Source: Halopseudomonas pelagia CL-AP6
GTDB taxonomy: Bacteria; Pseudomonadota; Gammaproteobacteria; Pseudomonadales; Pseudomonadaceae
DNA: 64,000 bases
Reading direction: 5' to 3'
Assembly (NCBI RefSeq): GCF_000410875.1
Contig: NZ_AROI01000023.1
Span: forward strand, 23,329-87,328
Part shown: positions 45,127 through 53,715 of the stretch, piece after piece
How the letters are laid out: each line of letters starts with the position of its first letter
How positions within the stretch are numbered: position 1 is the stretch's first letter
The notes under the pieces: model-generated
What the model was told of the DNA's origin: nothing
Databases searched by the model: none
The model's input: only the letters and a program-made list of their open reading frames with translations
Made by a program: the position numbers and the translations under genes

Positions 45127-45570
45127 ATGCAGCAGCAAACCAACGCCAGCCAACTGACCATGTTAAACCCTGCCGGGCTTTATGACCCCACCCCCAACGG
45201 CTACTCACATGTAGTACTGACGCCCGGGCAGAGTTCTTGGGTGTTTGTTTCGGGGCAAGGGGGTGAAGATGCCAATGGCGTTCTAGCCGCTGAGTTTGAG
45301 CTTCAACTGCGGCAATCGCTGGCCAACCTGGTTACCGCGCTGACGGCGGCAGAGGCAGGACTGCAGGACGTCGCGCGGTTGACCATTCTGGTTGTGGGTC
45401 ATAATGAGCAGCGCCTGAGGCTAATCAGCCAGACCATCAATGAGGCCTGGGCCGGCCGTCCGACCCCCGCCTGCACCCTGATACCCGTACCTCGTCTGGC
45501 TCTGGACGGCATGCTTATCGAGATCGATGCCGTCGCCAGTCTCGCCGCGCGTGAAGTGATGCCGGCATGA
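45127..45570 (+). CDS. RidA/YjgF family protein
   Basis: 147-residue Rid-family protein. Family segments are SHVVLTPGQSSWVFVSGQGG near residue 27, LRQSLANLVTALTAAEAGLQ near 62 and PACTLIPVPRLALDGMLIEI near 117. The Arg of archetypal RidA that binds the imine product appears to be absent or shifted (the PRLALDGMLIEID segment carries the Glu). Rid proteins hydrolyse reactive imines or enamines. It is the first gene behind the soxbox and overlaps the MFS gene by four bases. Confidence 0.86.
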   Translation: MQQQTNASQLTMLNPAGLYDPTPNGYSHVVLTPGQSSWVFVSGQGGEDANGVLAAEFELQLRQSLANLVTALTAAEAGLQDVARLTILVVGHNEQRLRLISQTINEAWAGRPTPACTLIPVPRLALDGMLIEIDAVASLAAREVMPA

Positions 45571-46808
45571 CGCAGCTCCGCAGCGAAACCACCGGGGCAA
45601 ACGCCGCCAGTCAATACCTGTCCACCGGGGTGCTGTTAATGATGGCAGCGGCCACCGGGTTATGTGCCGGGGCCAACTACTTCAACCAGCCACTACTGAA
45701 CTCCATTGCCTTGGCGCTCGGCATCAGCGAGGGGTTAGCGGCATTGACCGTAACCCTATCGCAAGTGGCCTACGCCGTCGGCCTGCTGTTTTTGGTGCCG
45801 CTGGGCGACAAACTGGAGCAACGCGGGCTTGTGGTCGGCCTGATGCTGACCGCCGCCCTGGGCCTATTACTGAGTGGCTACGCAGAGAACTTCAGCATGC
45901 TGCTGGTTGGCACTCTGATCACCGGCTTCTTTTCGGTCGCCGCACAGATCCTGGTGCCCATGGCCGCGAACCTTTCCGATCCGGCGCGTAGCGGTCGCGC
46001 GGTTGGTTTGGTAATGAGTGGTCTGCTTGCCGGCATTCTGCTAGCGCGCACTGCTGCGGGCCTGCTCTCGGAGGTGGACGGCTGGAGCACTGTATATCGC
46101 CTTACCGCCGTGCTTATGTTGTTGCTCGCTGGAGCCCTCTGGCTAGTACTGCCACGAGCGCGCAATGCTCACCCGGCCAGCTACGCGGCCACCCTGCGCT
46201 CGTTGGTACAATTGCTCATCGCCCATCCCCGGCTGCGCAGCCGGGCGGTGCTTGGCGGTCTGGTATTTGGCTCGGTCAGCGTGCTGTTCTCGACCATGGC
46301 GCTGCTGCTTTCCGGGCCGGGTTATGGCCTCAGCGACAGCCAGATAGGGCTGGTTGGTCTGCTCGGTATTGCCGGTGTGATGACCGCCAATCTGGCAGGG
46401 CGGCTGGCCGATAGAGGCCGGGGACAGGTCGTTAGTTCCGGCGCACTGGGCCTGTTGCTGCTCAGTTGGCTTGGGCTTTATCTTGGTGACGGCAATCTGT
46501 ACTGGTTCCTGCTGGCGCTGTTGCTGTTGGATGTGGCCCTGCCAGCGGTGCATGTCAGCAATCAGAGCGTCATCTACCAACTGGCTCCGCAGGCCCGGGC
46601 ACGGGTCAACGCCGTGTATATGACCGCTTATTTCACCGGCGCCGCCAGTGGTTCGGCACTGGGTGCGCTGGCCTGGAGCCATGGCGGCTGGGTCGCAACA
46701 TGCGCAGTAGGTGCCGCGTTCGGCATACTCGCCTGCCTGGTGCTGCTGCATGACCAGCGTCTGGTGCGGCGCCAGTCCGCACCGTCAGCCCGAGTCATTC
46801 CAGCCTGA
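45567..46808 (+). CDS. MFS transporter of the SoxR-linked operon
   Basis: 413-residue major facilitator protein with 12 predicted helices. The motif A region after helix 2 is VPLGDKLEQRGLVVGLML near residue 72 and the second half repeats it as NLAGRLADRGRGQVVSSGAL near 275. It resembles drug or sugar exporters (PA3718-like). Gene order ridA-MFS with a four-base overlap, divergent from soxR with a soxbox, suggests efflux of redox-active or toxic compounds. The exported compound is unknown. Confidence 0.88.
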   Translation: MTQLRSETTGANAASQYLSTGVLLMMAAATGLCAGANYFNQPLLNSIALALGISEGLAALTVTLSQVAYAVGLLFLVPLGDKLEQRGLVVGLMLTAALGLLLSGYAENFSMLLVGTLITGFFSVAAQILVPMAANLSDPARSGRAVGLVMSGLLAGILLARTAAGLLSEVDGWSTVYRLTAVLMLLLAGALWLVLPRARNAHPASYAATLRSLVQLLIAHPRLRSRAVLGGLVFGSVSVLFSTMALLLSGPGYGLSDSQIGLVGLLGIAGVMTANLAGRLADRGRGQVVSSGALGLLLLSWLGLYLGDGNLYWFLLALLLLDVALPAVHVSNQSVIYQLAPQARARVNAVYMTAYFTGAASGSALGALAWSHGGWVATCAVGAAFGILACLVLLHDQRLVRRQSAPSARVIPA

Positions 46809-46927
46809 CAGTGCGTTAAACTACACGTTAAGCAAATCACGGCTTAAAGCCGGTCGCGGTGATCGACGGCCCAAGCTATCCATGCCTAACCTGTTCACAT
46901 GAGTGACTATATCCACAAGGCTAGCGA

Positions 46928-47353
46928 ATGAGCACACGTATCGAGATAGCGGTAAACCCAGGAGAAGCTGAGTACTCAGCTATCCTCCGCCCCCTACACA
47001 CTTACAATGTTGCGCAAGCGGGTGACCCCCAACCAGAGAAAGTTGCCCTGCTGGTCCGCGATGAGCATACCGACGAAATCCTTGGCGGCCTTTATGGTGG
47101 CATTTTCTACCGTTGGCTGTTCATCGAGTTATTGGCCGTACCTGAGCAAACCAGAGGGCAGGGTACAGGCTCGAAGTTGCTCAACATGGCCGAAGAGCTG
47201 GCACGCGAAAAAGGCTGCGTCGGCATCTGGCTCGACACCTTCGACTTCCAGGCTCCCGAGTTCTATCCGAAACACGGCTTTACCCGGTTCGGTCAGCTTG
47301 ATGATTTTCCGCCGGGTCATCAGAGGTACTTTTTTCAGAAACGCCTGGTCTGA
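46928..47353 (+). CDS. GNAT-family N-acetyltransferase
   Basis: 141-residue GNAT. The acetyl-CoA site is in LAVPEQTRGQGTGSKLLNMA near residue 79, with an IELLAVPE strand before it. The C-terminal PEFYPKHGFTRFGQLDDFPP near 108 contains the usual Tyr. It belongs to the small-molecule acetyltransferase group with EFYPKHGF, similar to bleomycin- or histone-acetyltransferase-like GNATs; substrate unknown. Confidence 0.85.
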   Translation: MSTRIEIAVNPGEAEYSAILRPLHTYNVAQAGDPQPEKVALLVRDEHTDEILGGLYGGIFYRWLFIELLAVPEQTRGQGTGSKLLNMAEELAREKGCVGIWLDTFDFQAPEFYPKHGFTRFGQLDDFPPGHQRYFFQKRLV

Positions 47354-47382
47354 CGTGCACGAAAACTGCTTGCCCCACGGCG

Positions 47383-47430
47383 CTCCCCCTGTTTCGGACA
47401 GCAGGATTATCTGCGGCGAAACAGGGGGAG
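47383..47430. repeat. Perfect 14-bp inverted repeat overlapping the 3' end of the DUF934 gene
   Basis: CTCCCCCTGTTTCG (47383-47396) and CGAAACAGGGGGAG (47417-47430). The right arm is inside the last codons of the DUF934 gene and the left arm is after its stop. No T-run follows on the minus strand. It may act as a 3' stabilising or transcription-end hairpin. Confidence 0.5.
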
Positions 47431-47913
47431 TGGCTCAATCACCGAACGGCCATACAGCACACTCAATCCCTGCAGCCCCTTGAGCGCATCTTCTACCGAT
47501 TTGTCCTCACGCACAGCAAAACTGTCGAAACCGCATTGCCGCATATGCGATAGCTGATCGCGCAGCACATCACCCACGGCGCGCAGCTCGCCCTGCCAGC
47601 CAAACCGAGTACGCAGCAAATAGGCCTGGCTGTAGCCGCGACCATCGCGGAAGCTGGGAAAATCGATCGCGATCAGGGGTAACACAGGCAACCAGTCCAA
47701 CAGCGCGTCGGGCTCGTCATCCGGTTGCAAGAGCACGCCCTGGCTGCTCACCTCACGCCCCTGCAGCACAGCATCGCTCTGGCACTGCGCCCAGCACTGC
47801 ACAGGTAGAATCGCCTTGGTCACCAGGGGACCTTCGTCATTGCGCATCAGTTGCCAGGGGTCGTCCGCGATGATCTGCGCCCCGTCCTGCTGCAGCCGAA
47901 TCAGGTTGATCAT
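47407..47913 (-). CDS. DUF934 protein linked to sulfite reductase
   Basis: 168-residue DUF934 protein. A central PLIAIDFPSFRDGRGYSQAYLL and a later LRTRFGWQGELRAVGDVLRDQ segment are the family core. The gene overlaps cysI by four bases, as in P. aeruginosa, where DUF934 follows the sulfite reductase gene. It is thought to assist the assimilatory sulfite/nitrite reductase, but its reaction is unknown. Confidence 0.87.
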   Translation of the reverse strand: MINLIRLQQDGAQIIADDPWQLMRNDEGPLVTKAILPVQCWAQCQSDAVLQGREVSSQGVLLQPDDEPDALLDWLPVLPLIAIDFPSFRDGRGYSQAYLLRTRFGWQGELRAVGDVLRDQLSHMRQCGFDSFAVREDKSVEDALKGLQGLSVLYGRSVIEPLPLFRRR

Positions 47914-49577
47914 GATGCTACCTCCTCGCCGCGATACACCCCAGCACGAAAGGGCTCCAAGCCTGCACGATTGACCGTATCCAGGAAGTTCTCATCGCCC
48001 TCCCGCTGCTGCAGATACACTTGGGTAATACGCTCGATCACCTCGGGTACTTCCTCGGCGGCGAAGGCCGGTCCGATCACCTTGCCCAATGCGGCCTGCT
48101 GGCCCTGACTGCCGCCCAGGGTCAACTGGTACCACTCGCTACCGTTCTTATCGACCCCAAGAATACCGATGTTGCCTATATGGTGATGGCCGCAGGCGTT
48201 CATGCAGCCGGAAATGTTCAGGCTCAGTGATCCCAGGTCATGCAGATAATCCAGTCGTTCGAAGCGGTCCTGAATCGCCTGGGCAACGGGGATCGAACGC
48301 GCATTGGCCAGTGCACAGAAGTCACCACCCGGACAGGCAATCACATCAGTCAACAGGCCGATATTGGCGGTAGCCAGCCCGGCATCGAGGGCTTCGCGCC
48401 AGAGGGCAAACAGAGAGGTGCGCGGTACATCCGGTAATACCAGGTTCTGCTCGTGCGCGACCCGTATCTCGCCGCAACCGTAGCGCTCCGACCAGTCGGC
48501 GATCAGGCGCATCTGTTCGGCCGTCACATCACCTGGCGGCGCGGCAAGGCCAGGCTTGGTCGAGAGCACCACGTTGCTGTAGCCCGGCACCTTGTGCGCC
48601 ATCACGTTGCGCTCGACCCAGCGGGCAAAAGCCGGCTCCTGACTCAACCGGGCACCGTGCTCCAGATCGACGTCTGCCAGCGGGGCATAGGCCGGGCGCT
48701 GGAAGGATTCGGCGACCCGTTCATACTCGGCCAGCGTCAGACGTGCTGGGCCGTCCTTGATCTGTTCCCATTCGCGCTCCACTTCCGCCGCAAAGGCGTC
48801 GATGCCAAGCGCCTTGACCAGTATCTTGATCCGCGCCTTGTACTTGTTGTCACGCCGACCGTGGCGGTTATACACCCGTAAGATCGCCTCGACGTAGGAC
48901 AGTACATCCTCCCAGCGCAGGTCATCACGCAGTTGTTTGGCAATGATCGGCGTACGCCCAAGCCCGCCACCGACCATGACGCGCAGTTTCAACTCCTCCT
49001 GCTGCCGATAGACGTATAGACCGATGTCGTGCACCTGAATAGCAGCACGGTCTTCAGCCGAGGCATTCAGCGCGATCTTGAATTTGCGCGGCAGAAACAG
49101 GAATTCAGGATTGACGGTCGACCACTGCCGGAGAATTTCTGCCAGCGGGCGCGGGTCCAGCCACTCATCGGCGGCCACCCCGGCAAAGGCCTCGGTAGTG
49201 ATATTGCGCACACAGTTGCCCGAGGTCTGAATGGCATGCATGTCATGCTCGGCCAGCCATTCTAGAATGTCCGGCACCTGCTCCAGCTCAACCCAATTGA
49301 ACTGGATATTCTGCCGCGTAGTGAAGTGGCCGTAGCCCCGGTCGAACTCGCTGGCAACATGAGCCAGTGCGCGCAACTGGTCTGCCGATAGAGTGCCATA
49401 GGGTATCGCGACCCGCAGCATATAGGCGTGACGCTGCAGGTAGAGGCCATTCTGCAATCGTAGTGGTAGGAACTCTTCCTCTGTCAGCTCACCACTCAGA
49501 CGGCGCTCGACCTGGTCACGAAACTGGGCAACCCGCTCGCGCACCAGGGCCCGGTCGTAGTCATCATAGTGGTACAT
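47910..49577 (-). CDS. cysI: Assimilatory sulfite reductase hemoprotein CysI
   Basis: 555-residue nitrite/sulfite reductase family enzyme that reduces sulfite to sulfide with a sirohaem and a [4Fe-4S] cluster. The N-terminal ferrodoxin-like half reads VRERVAQFRDQVERRLSGEL; HFTTRQNIQFNWVELEQVPD near residue 88 binds the sirohaem. Cluster cysteines are in ACPGGDFCALANARS near 408 and NISGCMNACGHHHIG near 450. As in most pseudomonads it is of the ferredoxin-dependent type without a separate CysJ here. A palindromic element lies upstream at 49640-49797. Confidence 0.9.
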   Translation of the reverse strand: MYHYDDYDRALVRERVAQFRDQVERRLSGELTEEEFLPLRLQNGLYLQRHAYMLRVAIPYGTLSADQLRALAHVASEFDRGYGHFTTRQNIQFNWVELEQVPDILEWLAEHDMHAIQTSGNCVRNITTEAFAGVAADEWLDPRPLAEILRQWSTVNPEFLFLPRKFKIALNASAEDRAAIQVHDIGLYVYRQQEELKLRVMVGGGLGRTPIIAKQLRDDLRWEDVLSYVEAILRVYNRHGRRDNKYKARIKILVKALGIDAFAAEVEREWEQIKDGPARLTLAEYERVAESFQRPAYAPLADVDLEHGARLSQEPAFARWVERNVMAHKVPGYSNVVLSTKPGLAAPPGDVTAEQMRLIADWSERYGCGEIRVAHEQNLVLPDVPRTSLFALWREALDAGLATANIGLLTDVIACPGGDFCALANARSIPVAQAIQDRFERLDYLHDLGSLSLNISGCMNACGHHHIGNIGILGVDKNGSEWYQLTLGGSQGQQAALGKVIGPAFAAEEVPEVIERITQVYLQQREGDENFLDTVNRAGLEPFRAGVYRGEEVAS

Positions 49578-49639
49578 GCGCTCATCGCCTCCTGCTACAG
49601 CTGATTCGAAGGCGCACTATGACGTTTTCGCTGACACCT

Positions 49640-49797
49640 AAACAGGCTCAGATTAGGCCGACAAAACCATATCAGATGCCACGTACCGACCCATCGAAAG
49701 CAGCTATGCAGCGAAGTTTTTTCGCCTTCCATACAACCATGCCTGCGACCTCATGCCACGCCTGATATGGTTTTTATTCCAAAATCTGAGCCTGTTT
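49640..49797. repeat. 158-bp element with nested inverted repeats between cysI and ccoG
   Basis: Outer perfect 15-bp repeats AAACAGGCTCAGATT (49640-49654) and AATCTGAGCCTGTTT (49783-49797), plus inner 13-bp repeats AAAACCATATCAG (49663-49675) and CTGATATGGTTTT (49762-49774). Terminal repeats plus small size suggest a MITE-like element; no target duplication is visible, so a large regulatory hairpin is possible too. The element carries no gene. Confidence 0.6.
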
Positions 49798-49857
49798 CGT
49801 ATCAGCAGGACTGCTCATCATCCGCATCAGCCTGATAACGAATGATGGGGTACCAGC

Positions 49858-51261
49858 ATGAGCGAGAAAATTCCCGCCAAGATCATCGATGCCGCCGCCG
49901 TGCGCAACACCCCTGCCGGCTCCGGTGGACCTATCCACACCAAAGCCTTCAGTGGCCGCTATCGGCTTTTCCGGCTACTCGGCGCAGGTGCACTCTTTGC
50001 ACTGTTTTTTGGTACCGTCTGGCTGACCTGGAATCAGCGTCAGGCCGTGCTCTGGGATCTGGTCAATCGTAAATTCCATATCTTCGGCGCGACCTTCTGG
50101 CCGCAGGACCTGATTCTGCTCTCGGCCATTCTGATTATTGCCGCCTTCGGACTGTTCTTCATCACCGTCGCTGCCGGGCGCATCTGGTGCGGCTACACCT
50201 GCCCGCAGAGCGTATGGACCTGGGTCTTTATGTGGGCGGAGAAAGTCACCGAAGGCGACCGTCATCAGCGTGTGAGGCTGGACGCCGCGCCCTGGTCAGC
50301 CAACAAGATCCTGCGCCGTGGTGCCAAACACGCCATTTGGCTAAGCGTCAGCCTGCTCACCTCACTCACCTTTGTCGGATATTTCACCCCAGTACGCGAG
50401 CTGACACATAATCTGGTGACGCTGGACCTGGGCTCGCAAGCGGCGTTCTGGCTGTTCTTCTTCACCGCTGCCACCTACATCAATGCCGGCTGGTTGCGCG
50501 AGAAGGTGTGCCGCGACATGTGCCCCTACGGGCGCTTTCAGAGCGTCATGTTTGACCGCGATACGCTGGTCATTTCCTACGACCCCGAGCGTGGAGAACA
50601 GCGCGGCCCACGGCGCAAAGGCAGCAACCCCACCGCGCAGGGGCTTGGCGACTGCATCGATTGCACACTCTGCGTACAGGTATGCCCAACCGGCATCGAC
50701 ATCCGCAATGGCTTGCAATTCGAATGTATTGGCTGCGCCGCCTGCATTGATGCCTGCGACAGCGTGATGGACAAAATGGGTTACGAGCGCGGGCTGGTTC
50801 GCTACACCTCGGAAAGCGCCCTGGAGGGTGGCAAAACTCACTGGCTGAGGCCCCGTTTAGTCGGCTATGCCGGCGTATTGGCGGTCATGATCGGGCTGTT
50901 TATCGTCGCCCTTGTAGAGCGCCCGCTGATGTCCATCGATGTCACCCGCGACCGCAACCTGTTTCGTCAGAATGGCGCGGGCCAAGTGGAAAATGCGTAC
51001 AGTTTGAAAGTCATCAACAAGCGCCAGCAGCCTGGACGCTATCAGATTAGCCTGGACGCGCCGGCAGGTTTTCGCCTGGTGTCACCAGATATGCTCGACC
51101 TGGATGCCGAAGACATTCTCGACCTACCGGTCAGCGTGGTCTGGGACGGTGAGCAATGGCCTGACCCTAGAAAAGAGATAAGCTTCGTTCTGTCGGCTGT
51201 GGCTAACGATGCCAAGGCAGTCGTTACCGACTCCACCTTCCTGGCGCCAGTCAGACGCTAA
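49858..51261 (+). CDS. ccoG: Cytochrome c oxidase accessory protein CcoG
   Basis: 467-residue membrane-bound ferredoxin-like protein (FixG/RdxA) needed for copper handling in cbb3-type cytochrome oxidase assembly. Several membrane helices (LFALFFGTVWLTWNQRQAVL, LILLSAILIIAAFGLFFITV and others) precede two dicluster motifs: CIDCTLCVQVCPTGIDI near residue 268 and CIGCAACIDACDSVM near 290. An extra CGYTCPQSVW near 116 and CRDMCPYGR near 212 carry further Cys. The C-terminal IgD-like domain lies after residue 350. No cco structural genes are beside it. Confidence 0.92.
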   Translation: MSEKIPAKIIDAAAVRNTPAGSGGPIHTKAFSGRYRLFRLLGAGALFALFFGTVWLTWNQRQAVLWDLVNRKFHIFGATFWPQDLILLSAILIIAAFGLFFITVAAGRIWCGYTCPQSVWTWVFMWAEKVTEGDRHQRVRLDAAPWSANKILRRGAKHAIWLSVSLLTSLTFVGYFTPVRELTHNLVTLDLGSQAAFWLFFFTAATYINAGWLREKVCRDMCPYGRFQSVMFDRDTLVISYDPERGEQRGPRRKGSNPTAQGLGDCIDCTLCVQVCPTGIDIRNGLQFECIGCAACIDACDSVMDKMGYERGLVRYTSESALEGGKTHWLRPRLVGYAGVLAVMIGLFIVALVERPLMSIDVTRDRNLFRQNGAGQVENAYSLKVINKRQQPGRYQISLDAPAGFRLVSPDMLDLDAEDILDLPVSVVWDGEQWPDPRKEISFVLSAVANDAKAVVTDSTFLAPVRR

Positions 51262-51292
51262 AGGCTGTAGTACGCTAAATCGAGAAGTACCA

Positions 51293-52702
51293 ATGAAACG
51301 CTATGAAAGACTGGCTGACGATATTGCCGAACTGATTCGCAACGGTATCCTTACTCCGGGTGAAAAGATTCCATCGATTCGCCATGCCAGCAAAACGTAT
51401 GGCGTCAGCCCATCCACGGTGTTTCAAGCCTATTATTTGCTTGAGGATAGAGGCCTGATTCAGGCCCGTGCGCGCTCAGGCTATTTTGTTCGTGCCTTGG
51501 CAGGCCTACCCACACCGGAGCCCAGATTGGATCTCTCGGCTCAGGAGACCACGGATGTGGACGTCAGTGAGCTGGTGTTTTCCGTGCTCGGTTCGCTGAA
51601 GAATCCGCACACGGTACCCTTCGGCTCGGCTTTCCCCAGCCCTGACCTGTTTCCCCTAGCGCGCCTGGCGCGCTCGATGACGCAAAGCCTGCGCAAACTG
51701 TCGCCGCACGACATCATTGCCGACATGACCGCTGGCAACCCCGACCTGATGCGCCAGATTGCCCTGCGCTACATGGTCAGCGGCGTCATGCTGCCGATGG
51801 AAGAACTGGTTGTCACCAACGGCGCCCTTGAGGCACTCAACCTGTCACTGCAAAGCGTCACCCAGGCTGGCGACCTGGTTGCTATCGAATCACCCGCCTT
51901 CTACGCCTGCCTGCAGGTGCTGGAGCGACTACAGCTCAAAGCGGTGGAGATTCCCGTACACCCGCGTGACGGGGTCGATCTGAAAACACTGCGTGAACGC
52001 CTGGCCAGCTTGCCGATCAAGGCCTGCTGGTTTATGAGCAGCCTTCAGAATCCCGTCGGCGCCAGCCTCAATGACAGCCGCAAACAGGAACTCTACAACC
52101 TGCTATGCGAGCATCAGGTACCGTTGATTGAAGACGACGTATACGCCGAACTCTACTACGGCGAACGGCCGCCCAAGCCGATCAAGAGTCTGGATACCCA
52201 AGGCCTGGTGATGCACTGCGGGTCCTTCTCCAAAAGCCTGGCACCCGGCTATCGCGTCGGCTGGGTTGCCGGTGGTCGCTACGCCGAACGTATAGCGCGT
52301 CTCAAACTGATGACCACCCTCTCACCCTCAGTACCCGCGCAGACCGCCATCGCCGACTACCTGCAACACGGCAACTACGATCGCCATCTACGCAAACTGC
52401 GCTATGCCCTGGAAACCCAACAGGACGCCATGCTCGCCTCCGCAGCGCGACACTTTCCCCAAGGCACTCGCGTAACCCGCCCCTCAGGCGGCTACTTTCT
52501 CTGGTTTGAATTTCCAGGCAACGTCGATTCGCTACAGCTGTTCAAGCTCGCTCTGGCCCAGGGCATCAGCCTCGCACCCGGCCCCATCTTCTCCGCCAGC
52601 CAGGATTTTCGGCATTGTGCGCGGTTGAACTATGGGCATCCTTGGGGGGCAGAAAGTGAGCAGGCGATGGAGTTGTTGGGGCGGATGTTACGGTCTTTTT
52701 GA
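51293..52702 (+). CDS. MocR-type transcriptional regulator (GntR HTH + aminotransferase)
   Basis: 469 residues. The N-terminal GntR winged helix covers KRYERLADDIAELIRNGILT to about residue 75, with GVSPSTVFQAYYLLEDRGLI as recognition helix. The C-terminal class I/II aminotransferase-like domain contains MLPMEELVVTNGALEALNLS near 177 and the PLP lysine in GSFSKSLAPGYRVGW near 322. MocR proteins sense PLP or an amino compound; target genes are often adjacent. The start MKRYERLADD is chosen over an upstream in-frame start that overlaps ccoG. Confidence 0.88.
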   Translation: MKRYERLADDIAELIRNGILTPGEKIPSIRHASKTYGVSPSTVFQAYYLLEDRGLIQARARSGYFVRALAGLPTPEPRLDLSAQETTDVDVSELVFSVLGSLKNPHTVPFGSAFPSPDLFPLARLARSMTQSLRKLSPHDIIADMTAGNPDLMRQIALRYMVSGVMLPMEELVVTNGALEALNLSLQSVTQAGDLVAIESPAFYACLQVLERLQLKAVEIPVHPRDGVDLKTLRERLASLPIKACWFMSSLQNPVGASLNDSRKQELYNLLCEHQVPLIEDDVYAELYYGERPPKPIKSLDTQGLVMHCGSFSKSLAPGYRVGWVAGGRYAERIARLKLMTTLSPSVPAQTAIADYLQHGNYDRHLRKLRYALETQQDAMLASAARHFPQGTRVTRPSGGYFLWFEFPGNVDSLQLFKLALAQGISLAPGPIFSASQDFRHCARLNYGHPWGAESEQAMELLGRMLRSF

Positions 52703-52806
52703 TTATTAACGTAGTGCGTCTGAGGCAGGTCTTGACAGCAGTGGGATACTGAAAGAGTCGCCGCGATCACCGCCGCGGGTCCTACCAAACAGAGAGCAGG
52801 CGTCCC

Positions 52807-53511
52807 ATGCGCAATGAAGAACTCAAGGCCTTGTTCGACCAACAGGCCGCCAACTACGACCAGCAATGGGCGGGTATGACACCCATTCGCGACTGTTTGC
52901 ATTTGCTGCTCGATGCTCTTTTCAGTGGCTTGCCGGAGAACGCCCGAATACTCTGCGTTGGCGCCGGCACCGGGGTGGAAATGGCCTACCTGGCTGGCCG
53001 CTTTCCCCACTGGCAGTTCACCGCCCTGGATCCCTCGGGCGCCATGCTCGATGTTTGCCGCCTGCGGGCGACACAAGACGGCTTCCTCTCGCGCTGCAGC
53101 TTCCACCAGGGCTATCTCGAGACCTTGGCCACCGAACCGCGCTACGATGGGGCTACCTGCTTGCTGGTCTCCCAGTTCCTCACCGACCCGTCAGCCCGCA
53201 CCGCCTTCTTCCACGACATTGCTCGGCGGCTCAAGCCCGGCGGCCTGCTGGCAAACGCCGACCTGGCGGCCGATACCAACTCCCCAGCTTATCAGACGCT
53301 GCTGCGCGGCTGGCTGAAACTGATGTCCTCCTCGGACGTGCCTCAAGAGGCAATCGAGCGCGCCCGCGCCGCTTACGCCAAGGACGTAGCCATTTTGCCC
53401 GCGCACCAGGTTGCAGACTTGATAGCATCAGCAGGATTTGAGGTGCCTGTGCAGTTCTTTCAGGCGGGGCTGATGCATGCGTGGTTTAGCGCTCAACGAG
53501 GCGACTGCTGA
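52807..53511 (+). CDS. Class I SAM-dependent methyltransferase
   Basis: 234-residue Rossmann-fold methyltransferase. Motif I is ILCVGAGTGVEMAYLAGRFP near residue 57, motif II ALDPSGAMLDVCR near 82 with the Asp that binds the SAM ribose, and motif III near GATCLLVSQFL. LKPGGLLANADLA near 143 is motif IV-like. The target is unknown. It may be cotranscribed with nothing obvious; the gap on both sides is about 100-200 bp. Confidence 0.85.
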   Translation: MRNEELKALFDQQAANYDQQWAGMTPIRDCLHLLLDALFSGLPENARILCVGAGTGVEMAYLAGRFPHWQFTALDPSGAMLDVCRLRATQDGFLSRCSFHQGYLETLATEPRYDGATCLLVSQFLTDPSARTAFFHDIARRLKPGGLLANADLAADTNSPAYQTLLRGWLKLMSSSDVPQEAIERARAAYAKDVAILPAHQVADLIASAGFEVPVQFFQAGLMHAWFSAQRGDC

Positions 53512-53715
53512 GAGCGGCTGCTGATGTAGCCCGGGAGCTACAAAACTTAGCTAGCAGTAAGCTTTGTGTCCTCCGAGCCACAACAATGGATAGGCGTGCT
53601 TGCCCAGTTGAGCTGCCAACAATCTCAAAGCACACCTCACACTGACCCAGAGCAATGCACCGTACGCCAATAATGGCCAGACTGCCGTTTTACGCAGCCG
53701 TACGGAGACCCCAAT

